A stretch of 64,000 nt of DNA from CBDDCQ01 sp965226285 (GTDB lineage: Bacteria; Bacteroidota; Bacteroidia; Flavobacteriales; Ichthyobacteriaceae): contig CBDDCQ010000006.1 of the NCBI GenBank assembly GCA_965226285.1, positions 310,001-374,000 of the forward strand, in the 5' to 3' direction. Below are positions 54,665 to 63,917 of this stretch, one piece after another. Both the position numbers and the translations under genes were made by a program. Positions within the stretch are counted from its first letter, which is position 1. Each line of letters starts with the position of its first letter. The notes under the pieces are model-generated. The model searched no databases. It saw only the letters and a list, made by a program, of their open reading frames with translations, and was not told the origin of the DNA.

Positions 54665-54728
54665 TGTACAATTTCTAAAACGGACGAATCTTAATGAATA
54701 AAATCCCTAACTTTGTTCAAGCACATTG

Positions 54729-55259
54729 CTATCCTCTTTGTTTTTTAGGAACTCTTGCTTCTTGACCCACCAAACCCTTATCTAATTTTTCCCAATGCAC
54801 AGGTGCATTTTCTAAATGAGCTAAACCCGATCGCATCACAGGCGGATCTTGGTTTTGAAAGGTTTTTTCTACCGTCTTACCCCATTTAGTAGCAGTATCT
54901 ATCCAAAGTCGTTGTGTAAATTTTTGCTCATCCTCGTTTTCATCTTTAAATATTTTACTGGAAGTCGCCAAAAAAGAATCTAAATCGCTTTTGCTAATGG
55001 TGGTATTTGCATCAAAACACTTGCATTGCACCGCCCAATATTCATTTTTATTGGTTTTTGCCACTAAATCAATACCCGTATCTTGTCCGCCAAATTCTGC
55101 CTTAAATGGAAAATCATTCCAAAGCCAAATTGTCTTAAAATGGTATTCTGGAGTAGTTTTTAGATATGCTTGCATCAGTCGTTCAAACTGGTCGCCTGTG
55201 TGGCGTTTGGAAAAAGATTGGGTTCTGTACTTTTCGATGATAGTTCGTATTGGACTCAT
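54729..55259 (-). pseudogene. 5'-end duplicate of the type ISP gene
   Basis: The first 174 codons copy the intact ISP enzyme, including the complete GGQDTGIDLVAKTN / AVQCKC nuclease core. The frame then leaves homology at 54737 and stops after KKQRG. Only the Mrr-like domain could be produced, without translocase or methyltransferase. Confidence 0.88.
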
Positions 55260-55472
55260 ATAAGCAAAGTTTTGTGCGAAAGTAATAAAATAAATTAAAT
55301 CTACTTCTACTGACCATTAAAATTTTTGTGTGATGACAAATATTCCCGCGCTTAGAACGGTTATTTACTTTCCTTTTTTTGTGTTGGCTCCTTATATTTT
55401 GGGGTTTATTATAGGGCGTTATGTGGAGATCGTGTTTTCAATTTGGCAGGCGATTATTTTGTTAGTAGCTCT
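54737..55472. repeat. 736-bp direct duplication, copy B
   Basis: Right-hand copy of the block described at 52030. Sequence beyond 55472 continues the intact small membrane protein gene, so this side is the original arrangement and copy A has the cut end. Confidence 0.92.
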
Positions 55473-55527
55473 TACATTATATGGCTTTTGTTATGGTATT
55501 GTTTTTGGGCTTACCATAACGATATAA
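55333..55527 (+). CDS. Small membrane protein
   Basis: From ATG 55333 the protein has 64 residues and is almost wholly hydrophobic, with two helices (VIYFPFFVLAPYILGFIIG and IWQAIILLVALTLYGFCYG). It diverges from the ISP 5' end. The truncated copy at 52626 shows it was there before the insertion. Function is unknown. Confidence 0.6.
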   Translation: MTNIPALRTVIYFPFFVLAPYILGFIIGRYVEIVFSIWQAIILLVALTLYGFCYGIVFGLTITI

Positions 55528-55709
55528 GACACATTTTACTGGATGTATTAGGTTTGTTTGTTTACTAATGGGTGTGCTATAAATGAATTATGGAAAACAT
55601 TTAGCAGTAGATTTTTTCTTATAGTGCTATAATTTAAAATATATTATTCTTTTAAAGTGCTTATTTAAAAATTCAAACAAATTTCCGTCATTTTAAAATA
55701 AATTTATTT

Positions 55710-55717
55710 TATATTTG
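55710..55717 (+). promoter_or_regulatory. Putative -7 element TATATTTG
   Basis: TATATTTG fits the consensus. Transcription would begin near 55724, which rules out the earliest in-frame start of the next small ORF. Confidence 0.45.
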
Positions 55718-55726
55718 CTTTTTTTA

Positions 55727-55912
55727 TTGAGAAGTTTATTAATTATTGCTATTACTTTGTTGGTATATATTGTTTGTGTATCTTACAATATTAATGCTGT
55801 GACGAACAAAGACTTATTTAACTTAGGTTTTGTGCTAATATTAGTTAGTGTGATAGCAATTGGGTACGTTTTTTATTATTATAGTAATCAGCGTTCAAAT
55901 TTAAAATTATAG
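55727..55912 (+). CDS. Small two-helix membrane protein upstream of the amidohydrolase
   Basis: A TTG-started frame of 61 codons encodes two helices (SLLIIAITLLVYIVCVSY and LGFVLILVSVIAIGYVFYYY) and a short basic tail. It ends 4 bp before the large amidohydrolase gene, suggesting one operon. The start codon is uncertain because no ATG is available after the promoter. I do not recognise the family. Confidence 0.5.
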   Translation: MRSLLIIAITLLVYIVCVSYNINAVTNKDLFNLGFVLILVSVIAIGYVFYYYSNQRSNLKL

Positions 55913-55916
55913 AAAT

Positions 55917-58900
55917 ATGTTAGAAAGAATTTTATTATTATCGATTTGGTTATGGTGTGGAAGTTCTTACGCTCAAATTACTCATCAAGTAAATGGAGTA
56001 TATGATAAAAATCATAATTACTATACCTTTATAAATGCTGTGATTCATAAAGATTATAAGACTATAATTCCAAGTGCAACCCTTATTATAAAAGATGGAA
56101 AGATAATTAATTTGGGTAAAGATTTGAAAGTACCCAATGGCTCTGTAGTATATGATATGAAAGGAAAACACATTTATCCTTCTTTTATAGATATGTATTC
56201 AGACTATGGAGTAAATCAGAATAAGAATGCTATTCAAAGTACAAATAGTAGATATCCACAAAGAGATAGTAATAAAAATGGAGCTTATAATTGGAATCAG
56301 GCAATACACCCTGAAGTGGATGCAGTAGATAATTTTGTAGTAAATAATAAGCAAGCAAAAGAGTTACGAAAAATGGGCTTTGGTAGCGTACTTACCCATT
56401 ATAAAGATGGTATTATGAGAGGCACATCTACTTTAGTTTCCCTAGCAGATAAAAATGAACACGATGTAATTGTAAAAGGAAAAGCTGCCAATCAATTGTC
56501 CTTTCAAAAGGGGAGTTCTAGGCAGAGATATCCTTCCTCGCTTATGGGAGCCATAGCACTTATCAGGCAAAATTATTTAGATGCCAAGTGGTATGAGCAG
56601 AACAAGGGTAAAGTGGAATACAATATCTCATTGGCTCATATCAATGAAAATAAAAGGTTACCAAATATATTTAAAGTAAATAACTATTTGGATGCCATTA
56701 GAGCCCATAAGATAGCTGAGGAATTCAAAATAGACTATATTATAAAGGCTAAGGAAGATCTATATAAAAGAGTAAAATATATTAAAGATACAAAGGCAAA
56801 TTTTATTGTATCAGTGAACTATCCTAAAGCCTATGATGTAACTAACTTATATGATGAAAAAAATATCTCTTTAGAACAGCTTAAACATTGGGAAACGGCA
56901 CCGTATAATTTAGTTATATTAGAAAAAAATAATATTCCTTTTGTGATTACGTCGGCGGATTTAAAAGATAAAAAAAGTTTTTTAAAAAATATAAGAAAAT
57001 CTATACATAAAGGACTCTCTAAAGAAAAAGCCTTAGAAGCACTTACACATACTCCAGCAAAATTACTTAAAGTAGGTAATAAGCTCGGCAGCCTTCATCT
57101 TGGAAAAATAGCCAATTTCTTTATTTCATCTGATGATATATTCAGTGAAAAGGCTAAAATATATGAGAATTGGGTACAAGGAGAGCCTTACCAAATCAAA
57201 CACAGTAAAACTATCGATATCAGAGGCAAATATACCTTAGGTTTTGACGATAAGGAATACACTTTAAATGTTTCTGGAGGTAGAGATATGCCTACCGCTA
57301 AGGTAATTGTCATCAATAATAAAGATACTGTAAAAACGGATGTAAAGCTCCATTTAGAGCATTTTAGAATGTCATTTCATTTTAATCCTAAAGATAATCA
57401 TTATAAAAAAGTGCTTAGGTTTGCAGGTAGTGTAAATGATTTATCTGGTAAAGTAGTATTGCCAAACGGTGTTACAAAAAAGTGGAATATTACAAAAATA
57501 GAAGAATATGCCCATAAAGAAAAGGAAAAAAAGCAAAAGGAGTATAAGAAAGCAAAAGATATTCCTACAATATATTATCCTAATATGGCTTATGGAGTAG
57601 AAAGCAAATTATCTAAGCAAAATATGCTGATAAAGAATGTAACCGTATGGACTAATGAAAAAGAAGGCATATTGAAAAATGCAGATGTATTGATTAGAAA
57701 TGGAAAAATAGTAGAAGTAGGTAAAGATATTTCTGAAAGTAGAAATGTCCAAATTGTAGATGGCACAGGAAAGCACTTGACTCCGGGTATTATAGATGAG
57801 CATTCTCATATTGCTATAAATAGGGGAGTAAATGAAAGTACGCAAGCTAGTAGTGCAGAGGTTCGTATAGGAGATGTGGTAAACTCCGATGATATAAATA
57901 TATACAGACAGTTATCTGGGGGAGTGGTAGCCTCTCAACTGTTGCATGGTTCAGCAAACCCAATAGGGGGACAGTCTGCTATTATCAAGTTAAAATGGGG
58001 ACAATCTCCTCAAGAGATGAAAATCAAAGGAGCTGATGGATTTATCAAATTTGCATTGGGAGAGAATGTAAAGCAATCCAACTGGGGAGATTATAATAGA
58101 ATACGTTTTCCTCAAACGCGTATGGGAGTAGAGCAAGTATATTACGATGCCTTTATAAGAGCTAAAGAATATGATGATAAGATGAAAACATATCGAAAGA
58201 TGAGCACCTCTCAAAAGAGAAAAGCAGTATCACCAAGAAGAGATTTAGACCTTGAATGTTTGGCAGAAGTTTTAAATAGTAAAAGATTTATTACGTGCCA
58301 TTCTTATATACAGTCTGAAATTAATATGCTCATGCATGTAGCTGATTCTATGAGTTTTAAAGTGAATACCTTTACGCATATTTTAGAAGGATATAAAGTA
58401 GCTGATAAGATGAAAAAACACGGTGTGGGTGGTTCTACTTTTTCAGATTGGTGGGCATATAAGTATGAAGTAAATGATGCTATTCCTTATAATGCTGCTA
58501 TTATGCACAACAACGGTGTAGTTACTGCTATCAATTCCGATGATGCTGAAATGGCAAGAAGGCTTAACCAAGAAGCAGCAAAAGCTGTAAAATATGGTGG
58601 CGTAAGCCAAGAAGATGCCCTTAAAATGGTAACTCTAAACCCAGCTAAACTCTTGCACTTAGACCATAGAATGGGAAGTATCAAAAAAGGTAAAGATGCA
58701 GATATAGTACTTTGGTCTGGAAATCCACTATCTATATATAGTAAAGCAGAAAAAACGATTATAGAAGGAGTTATCTATTTTGATATTGAGAGAGATAAGG
58801 AACTAAGAAATAGAAATAGAAATGAGAGAAATAGAATTATTTCTAAAATGCTAAATGCTAAAAACAGAGGAGAAAAAACACAGAAAGTGAAGAAAAAGAA

Positions 58901-58943
58901 GCAGATACTTTATCACTGTGATACCGAAATAGATGAGTATTAA
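55917..58943 (+). CDS. Secreted two-domain amidohydrolase
   Basis: The 1008-residue protein has a signal peptide (cleavage near SSYAQ) and two amidohydrolase-like halves. The N-terminal half (about residues 25-430) has a degenerate metal site: YPSFIDMYSDYG where HxH is expected, and it ends THTPAKLLKVGNKLGSLHLG. The C-terminal half (from about 555) is canonical: TPGIIDEHSHIAINRG (HxH), FITCHSY, NTFTHILEGY, SDDAEMARRL and LNPAKLLHLDHRMGSIKKG, like imidazolonepropionase-type enzymes. Only the second half is expected to be active. Substrate is unknown. The single-domain relative is at 13248. Confidence 0.85.
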   Translation: MLERILLLSIWLWCGSSYAQITHQVNGVYDKNHNYYTFINAVIHKDYKTIIPSATLIIKDGKIINLGKDLKVPNGSVVYDMKGKHIYPSFIDMYSDYGVNQNKNAIQSTNSRYPQRDSNKNGAYNWNQAIHPEVDAVDNFVVNNKQAKELRKMGFGSVLTHYKDGIMRGTSTLVSLADKNEHDVIVKGKAANQLSFQKGSSRQRYPSSLMGAIALIRQNYLDAKWYEQNKGKVEYNISLAHINENKRLPNIFKVNNYLDAIRAHKIAEEFKIDYIIKAKEDLYKRVKYIKDTKANFIVSVNYPKAYDVTNLYDEKNISLEQLKHWETAPYNLVILEKNNIPFVITSADLKDKKSFLKNIRKSIHKGLSKEKALEALTHTPAKLLKVGNKLGSLHLGKIANFFISSDDIFSEKAKIYENWVQGEPYQIKHSKTIDIRGKYTLGFDDKEYTLNVSGGRDMPTAKVIVINNKDTVKTDVKLHLEHFRMSFHFNPKDNHYKKVLRFAGSVNDLSGKVVLPNGVTKKWNITKIEEYAHKEKEKKQKEYKKAKDIPTIYYPNMAYGVESKLSKQNMLIKNVTVWTNEKEGILKNADVLIRNGKIVEVGKDISESRNVQIVDGTGKHLTPGIIDEHSHIAINRGVNESTQASSAEVRIGDVVNSDDINIYRQLSGGVVASQLLHGSANPIGGQSAIIKLKWGQSPQEMKIKGADGFIKFALGENVKQSNWGDYNRIRFPQTRMGVEQVYYDAFIRAKEYDDKMKTYRKMSTSQKRKAVSPRRDLDLECLAEVLNSKRFITCHSYIQSEINMLMHVADSMSFKVNTFTHILEGYKVADKMKKHGVGGSTFSDWWAYKYEVNDAIPYNAAIMHNNGVVTAINSDDAEMARRLNQEAAKAVKYGGVSQEDALKMVTLNPAKLLHLDHRMGSIKKGKDADIVLWSGNPLSIYSKAEKTIIEGVIYFDIERDKELRNRNRNERNRIISKMLNAKNRGEKTQKVKKKKQILYHCDTEIDEY

Positions 58944-59198
58944 ATTATTTCTTGTTTTATTCAAGAAAAATATTATCTTTATTTATTAGTTTAAGTACTT
59001 TTAAATTTGCTTTTTACCCAATCACATAAAATATTGTTTACACCTTATATAAGATGCTTTATTAAGCGTGTTTAGAAATATTTTATGGTTTACAACTTCT
59101 CGAATAGCTGAAAAATACACTAAACGGATTAATTGAACGAAAATTTTATCTGTTTTTAAAATGTTTATTTAGAATAAACAAGAATTATAAAAAATCTA
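58944..59198 (+). other. Gap before ferritin, with an orphan -7 box
   Basis: TAAATTTG at 59002-59009 resembles a promoter but no ORF starts within the next 200 bases. A short transcript or chance match are both possible. Nothing else is recognised. Confidence 0.3.
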
Positions 59199-59227
59199 TT
59201 TGTATTGAGTTATTATATATAATTTTG
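59199..59227 (+). promoter_or_regulatory. Ferritin promoter: TTTG, 17 bp, TAATTTTG
   Basis: TTTG at 59199-59202 and TAATTTTG at 59220-59227 are 17 bp apart, 40 bp before the ferritin ATG. Confidence 0.6.
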
Positions 59228-59267
59228 CTCGTGTTATTATATTTAACTTTAAACTAAAATTAGAATT

Positions 59268-59780
59268 ATGTTATCAGATAAAATTGTAGATGTACTTAAT
59301 GAGCAAATAAAGATAGAAGCTATGGCTTCTCAGATATATTTGGCAATGGCTATTTGGGCAGAAGATCAAGGCTATGAAGGAGTTTCTAAGTTTATGTATA
59401 CTCATTCTGATGAAGAGAGAAAACATATGCTTAAGATTGTAAAATATGTAAATGAACGAGGGGGTAGAGCAATAGTTCCTTCACTAGAAGCACCTAAAAA
59501 AGATTATTCTTCTTTAGATGAGCTTTTTCATGTGTTGTATAATCATGAAGTGTCAGTATCTGATAAAATTAATGAATTGGTATTCATTACCCTTGGTGAA
59601 AAGGATTATGCTACACATAACTTTTTACAATGGTTCGTATCAGAGCAAATGGAAGAGGAAGCACTAGCTAAGATGATATTAGATAAAATTAAATTAATAG
59701 GTAATGATAAAGGAGGCCTTTATTTATTCGACCGAGATATTAGTAAAATAACTGTAGAGGATAGTTCATCAGTCCTTTAG
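59268..59780 (+). CDS. Ferritin, non-haem
   Basis: The 170-residue four-helix-bundle protein begins MLSDKIVDVLNEQIKIEAMA. Its ferroxidase ligands are visible as E17 in helix A (QIKIEAMASQIYLAMA), the Glu/His pair in HSDEERKHMLKI, and the helix C and D acids (EKDYATHNFLQWFVSEQMEE). This is the bacterial FtnA type: it oxidises Fe2+ and stores iron in a 24-mer shell. It has its own promoter and a terminator. Confidence 0.93.
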   Translation: MLSDKIVDVLNEQIKIEAMASQIYLAMAIWAEDQGYEGVSKFMYTHSDEERKHMLKIVKYVNERGGRAIVPSLEAPKKDYSSLDELFHVLYNHEVSVSDKINELVFITLGEKDYATHNFLQWFVSEQMEEEALAKMILDKIKLIGNDKGGLYLFDRDISKITVEDSSSVL

Positions 59781-59802
59781 CTTGTATGTTGGAAATAGAG
59801 AT

Positions 59803-59833
59803 AAAAAAACCTCCAAATTTTGGAGGTTTTTTT
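59803..59833. terminator. Bidirectional terminator between ferritin and the DUF6607 gene
   Basis: AAAAAAACCTCCAAA pairs with TTTTGGAGGTTTTTTT. The A-run and T-run on each side let it serve both convergent genes. Confidence 0.9.
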
Positions 59834-59838
59834 ATCTA

Positions 59839-60756
59839 TTATTTGATATAACTATTTACTATTTTGTGAACTTTTGTTGCTCCGGTATTGGGGTCTAAAC
59901 TAAAAAGTGATTGAAAAATTCTTTTGCCATCTACCTTACTTTTTAATTCAAGGTTTTTCTTTCTAGCAAAAACATTATCCCAAGCATTTCTAACATGTTT
60001 CCAAAGTTGCTTGTTTGCATTCCACCAATCTATAGCAGGCTTACACGGATTATCATCTATTTTTTTGTAGGTGTTGTATCCTTTTTCTTGAGCCAATACA
60101 AAATCTTTCTCTCCTTCTTTACGAACTATTTTATCATTGTATTGATCGTGTATCCAACCGAATCCTTTTATAATTTCATGATGATTCCGCCTCAAAGTTA
60201 CATTGTAATCTTTTCTCTTTGTGTGTTCTCTTCTTGGCAAAGGAGCTTCAGTGGTATTTCTCCAATATGTTTTGCCATCTACATATACCCAAGTAGCAGA
60301 ACCTTCATATCGAGGGCTATCATCTACTTGAAATACCTTTTGAGTCCATTGTCCTTTTACTTCATCTTCAGATTTTTTTACAAAGTTCCATTTTTTCTGT
60401 ACATCATACATATAAAAATCCGTATTTTCATATAACCAATCTTGTCTCCAGTGCTTTTGAATATGCACTTTGGGAGATTCTCCTACAACTAGGATATGTT
60501 GTAGTATTATTTTTTTATCACTATCTTCTACTACTTCTACCCACTCTAGAGCATCAGCAATTTTTTTCTTAGAAGGTATATATCCAGTATCTTTGGAATA
60601 ATTAAAAGTTTCACTGAAATTAAATTCTACTTTGTAACACCCACGCATGCTAAGTATGGCTTCTCTATCCTTTTCTTTTTTATCTTGAGCATTTAAGGTT
60701 AGAGTAGATATTGTTATCAATAGATAAGCAAATAATATACTGTCTTTTATTTTCAT
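59839..60756 (-). CDS. Exported DUF6607-like protein
   Basis: The 305-residue protein has a signal peptide (cleavage near LNAQ, residue about 24). Its conserved body includes AILSMRGCYKVEFNFSETFN, QHILVVGESPKVHIQKHWRQ and GSATWVYVDGKTYWRNTTEA. I recall this pattern from Bacteroidota proteins filed as DUF6607; function is unknown. The many Trp and Tyr residues and alternating strands suggest a lipocalin-like beta fold. A -7 box TACATTTG lies at 60793-60786 on the minus strand. Confidence 0.65.
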   Translation of the reverse strand: MKIKDSILFAYLLITISTLTLNAQDKKEKDREAILSMRGCYKVEFNFSETFNYSKDTGYIPSKKKIADALEWVEVVEDSDKKIILQHILVVGESPKVHIQKHWRQDWLYENTDFYMYDVQKKWNFVKKSEDEVKGQWTQKVFQVDDSPRYEGSATWVYVDGKTYWRNTTEAPLPRREHTKRKDYNVTLRRNHHEIIKGFGWIHDQYNDKIVRKEGEKDFVLAQEKGYNTYKKIDDNPCKPAIDWWNANKQLWKHVRNAWDNVFARKKNLELKSKVDGKRIFQSLFSLDPNTGATKVHKIVNSYIK

Positions 60757-60823
60757 TATATTTATGAGTTTTGTTAATTTAGGTGCAAATGTAATTATTT
60801 ATTATTAGTCTAAAATAACAAAA

Positions 60824-61366
60824 TTAAAAAGGAGATTTAAAATCTTTGAAACTATCTCCTTTGGTATCTTTTTCAGAGATAATAGGGTTTTCTATTTTCC
60901 AGTCTATACCTAAGGTTTTATCATTCCATATAATACATCTTTCATGATCAGGAGCATAAGTTTTGGTACATTTATATGAAAAAATAGTATCATCTTGTAA
61001 AGTAGCAAAGCCATGGGCAAACCCTTCTGGAATCCATAGCATTTTTTTATTTGTTTCATTGAGTTCAATGGCATAGTGGTTCCTGTAAGTTGGTGAGTTC
61101 TTTCTCAAATCTACTACTATGTCTAATACGCTTCCTTTGATGACCCTTACTAATTTTCCTTGAGAAAATGGAGGCATTTGGAAATGTAGTCCTCGGAGTA
61201 TACCTTTCTGTGAAAGAGATTGATTGTCTTGTACAAAATCTACATCTATTCCGAGTTTATGAAATTTTTCTTTGCTCCAACTCTCAAAAAAATGCCCTCT
61301 ATTATCTTCGAATACTTTAGGAGTAATAACTAAAAGGTCTTTTATTGGAGGTTTGCTAATGATCAT
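60824..61366 (-). CDS. rfbC: dTDP-4-dehydrorhamnose 3,5-epimerase
   Basis: From ATG 61366 the protein has 180 residues. An earlier ATG at 61411 would add 15 residues with no match. It shows VITPKVFEDNRGHFFESW, VQDNQSLSQKGILRGLHFQ with the catalytic His, VDLRKNSPTYRNHYAIEL and WIPEGFAHGFATL, the RmlC cupin motifs. It acts after rfbB (at 41223) in dTDP-rhamnose synthesis, but is 18 kb away and alone. Confidence 0.93.
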   Translation of the reverse strand: MIISKPPIKDLLVITPKVFEDNRGHFFESWSKEKFHKLGIDVDFVQDNQSLSQKGILRGLHFQMPPFSQGKLVRVIKGSVLDIVVDLRKNSPTYRNHYAIELNETNKKMLWIPEGFAHGFATLQDDTIFSYKCTKTYAPDHERCIIWNDKTLGIDWKIENPIISEKDTKGDSFKDFKSPF

Positions 61367-61430
61367 AATAAAACATTTTATTTGTGTAAAACAAAAAGAG
61401 ATAGAATACAAAGACTATCTCTTTTCCTAG

Positions 61431-61504
61431 AGCCGATGGAGGGACTTGAACCCACGACCTGCTGATTACAAATCAGCTGCTCTAGCCAGCTGAGCTACAC
61501 CGGC
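61431..61504 (-). tRNA. tRNA-Thr (anticodon TGT)
   Basis: The minus strand from 61504 reads GCCGGTGTAGCTCAGCTGGC at the 5' end. The acceptor pairs GCCGGTG with CATCGGC, the anticodon stem GCTGA/TCAGC holds loop TTTGTAA (anticodon TGT, codon ACA), and the T arm has GGGTTCAAGTCCC. CCA is not encoded. Confidence 0.95.
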
Positions 61505-61580
61505 AAATGTATCTATCAATAAGAAATGGTTGCAAATTTACACATTATTATGACTGGTTTAAACAAAAAATAAAAATAAT

Positions 61581-63845
61581 TTAGTTATCTTGTTGTTTGA
61601 TTAGGTTTAGAGCAGAACCTGCTCTAAACCAGTCTATTTGGTTTTTATTGTAAGTGTGATTGCATATTATTTTATCTTCATTGCCGTCTTTGTGGCGTAT
61701 TTTGATAGTAATAGGTTGATCTTGTTTGAAGTCTGTTAAATCCAAAATGTCAAAAACATCATCTTCTTGTATCAAATCATAATCTTTTTCATTTGAAAAA
61801 GTAAGCGCTAGCATTCCCTGTTTTTTTAAATTAGTTTCATGAATTCTAGCAAAAGATTTCACAATAACTACTTTCACTCCCAAATGTCTAGGTTCCATAG
61901 CAGCATGTTCTCTAGATGAACCTTCACCATAATTGTGATCTCCTATGACTATAGAAGGGATACCTTGTTTTTTATATTCCCTTTGAACAGTGGGCACTTT
62001 ATCATATTCTCCCGTCAATTGATTTTTTACTTTGTTGGTTTTTTCATTGAAGTAATTAACAGCACCTATAAGGCAATTATTGGATATGTTATCTAAATGC
62101 CCTCTAAATCGTAGCCACGGTCCAGCCATAGAAATATGATCAGTGGTACATTTTCCCTTTACTTTGATAAGAAGTTTCATTCCTGTAATATTATTTCCAT
62201 CCCAAGGCTCAAAGGGACTTAAAAGTTGTAACCTTTTAGAGTCTTCTTTTACGACAACTTCCACTTTTGAACCATCTTTTACGGGATTAATGTACCCATT
62301 ATCTTCTACTTGAAAGCCATTCGGAGGAAGTTCAAGCCCTTTGGGTAAATCTAAAGTTACTTGTTCTCCATCTTGGTTTGTTAAGGTGTCAGTAATGGGG
62401 TTAAAGTCTAGTTTTCCTGATATGGCAATAGCTGCTACAATCTCTGGAGAAGCTACAAAAGCATGGGTATTGGGGTTGCCGTCTGCTCTTTTAGCAAAAT
62501 TTCTATTAAAGGAGTGAATAATAGAATTTTTCTCTTCTTTGTCGGCTCCTGGTCTGTCCCATTGTCCTATACAAGGTCCGCAGGCATTAGCAAATACAGT
62601 AGCTCCAAGCTGGTCAAAAATATTGATATATCCATCTCTTTCTATGGTGTACTTCACTTGTTCAGATCCAGGGTTGATTCCAAAAACAGCTTTGGTTTTA
62701 AGTTTTTTATCTATGGCTTGTTGAGCTAACGAAGCTGCTCTTGAGATATCTTCGTAAGAAGAATTTGTACAGGAACCTATCAAACCGTACTCTATTTCTA
62801 GTGGCCATTCATTTTTTTTAGCTACTTTTTTCATTTGAGAGATGGGTGTAGCTCTATCAGGAGTGAAAGGTCCATTGATATGAGGTTCCAATTCACTTAG
62901 ATTAATCTCTATCAATTGGTCAAAATATTTTTCAGGATTGTTATATACTTCTTTATCGCCCGTGAGATGTTCTGCTATTTCATCGGCTAATTTTACTACT
63001 TCTCTTCTACCTGTCGCATCTAAATACCTCCTCATAGAATCATCGTATCCAAATGTAGAAGTAGTAGCTCCTACCTCTGCCCCCATATTACAGATGGTTC
63101 CTTTTCCAGTGCAAGATAGAGACTCTGCTCCATCACCAAAGTATTCTATAATATAACCTGTACCACCTTTTACAGTAAGTAATCCAGATACTTTAAGGAT
63201 GACGTCTTTGGCACTAGTCCATCCTTGTAATTTACCTGTAAGTTTTATCCCTATAAATTTAGGGAATTTGAGTTCCCAAGGCATACCTGCCATTACATCT
63301 ACGGCATCGGCACCTCCTACTCCTATGGCTACCATTCCAAGTCCACCTGCATTTACTGTGTGAGAATCTGTTCCTATCATCATTCCTCCAGGAAAGGCAT
63401 AGTTTTCTAATACTACTTGGTGTATGATTCCCGCACCAGGTTTCCAAAATCCGATACCATATTTGTTAGATACAGAAGCCAAAAAATCAAATACTTCTGA
63501 AGAAACTTCATTGGCGAACTGTAAGTCCTTTTTTGCACCTACTTTTGCTTGTATAAGGTGGTCACAATGTACCGTAGTGGGTACTGCTACTTTTTCTTTT
63601 CCGGCTTGCATAAATTGTAATAGTGCCATTTGTGCAGTGGCATCTTGACACGCAATTCTATCTGGAGCAAAGTTTACATAAGATTCTCCTCTAATATATT
63701 TTTGGTTATTTTGATTATCCCATAAATGAGCATATAGTATTTTTTCAGATAGAGTCAAAGGTTTGCCTAAAATTTCACGTGTAACTCCTATACGTTTAGG
63801 ATATTTAGTATATAAATCCTTTATCATTTGTAAATCAAAAACCAT
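61581..63845 (-). CDS. acn: Aconitate hydratase
   Basis: The 754-residue protein is a full-length aconitase of the mitochondrial-like type. The cluster Cys residues occur in LIGSCTNSSYEDI and ANACGPCIGQWDR, and substrate residues in IGTDSHTVNAGGLGMVAIGV. The swivelling C-terminal domain includes HNYGEGSSREHAAMEPRHLG. It isomerises citrate to isocitrate with a 4Fe-4S cluster in the TCA cycle. Its upstream region holds a good promoter. The tRNA-Thr gene follows. Confidence 0.95.
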   Translation of the reverse strand: MVFDLQMIKDLYTKYPKRIGVTREILGKPLTLSEKILYAHLWDNQNNQKYIRGESYVNFAPDRIACQDATAQMALLQFMQAGKEKVAVPTTVHCDHLIQAKVGAKKDLQFANEVSSEVFDFLASVSNKYGIGFWKPGAGIIHQVVLENYAFPGGMMIGTDSHTVNAGGLGMVAIGVGGADAVDVMAGMPWELKFPKFIGIKLTGKLQGWTSAKDVILKVSGLLTVKGGTGYIIEYFGDGAESLSCTGKGTICNMGAEVGATTSTFGYDDSMRRYLDATGRREVVKLADEIAEHLTGDKEVYNNPEKYFDQLIEINLSELEPHINGPFTPDRATPISQMKKVAKKNEWPLEIEYGLIGSCTNSSYEDISRAASLAQQAIDKKLKTKAVFGINPGSEQVKYTIERDGYINIFDQLGATVFANACGPCIGQWDRPGADKEEKNSIIHSFNRNFAKRADGNPNTHAFVASPEIVAAIAISGKLDFNPITDTLTNQDGEQVTLDLPKGLELPPNGFQVEDNGYINPVKDGSKVEVVVKEDSKRLQLLSPFEPWDGNNITGMKLLIKVKGKCTTDHISMAGPWLRFRGHLDNISNNCLIGAVNYFNEKTNKVKNQLTGEYDKVPTVQREYKKQGIPSIVIGDHNYGEGSSREHAAMEPRHLGVKVVIVKSFARIHETNLKKQGMLALTFSNEKDYDLIQEDDVFDILDLTDFKQDQPITIKIRHKDGNEDKIICNHTYNKNQIDWFRAGSALNLIKQQDN

Positions 63846-63885
63846 ATAATTACAATCGTTTAAAATATTAGCATATTTATCTGTG

Positions 63886-63917
63886 CAAAAATACCAAATA
63901 ATTCAGGGACTAACAAA
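63886..63917 (-). promoter_or_regulatory. Aconitase promoter: TTTG, 20 bp, TATTTTTG
   Basis: On the minus strand TTTG (63917-63914) and TATTTTTG (63893-63886) are 20 bp apart, about 40 bp before the acn ATG. Confidence 0.6.

Larger units (their letters stand above)
52761..54736. mobile_element. MunI-like RM cassette inserted with long target duplication
   Basis: The segment between the two 736-bp copies contains the ISP internal fragment and a full controller-nuclease-methyltransferase set, with no transposase or integrase. Insertion with long target duplication has been described for RM gene complexes (from memory, Kobayashi and colleagues in Helicobacter). The geometry here fits that model. 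Confidence 0.7.

Noticed and set aside
61366..61411. Longer rfbC start
   Set aside because: The extra residues (MYSISFCFTQIKCFI) do not fit the cupin N-terminus, and the ATG at 61366 gives the normal length.
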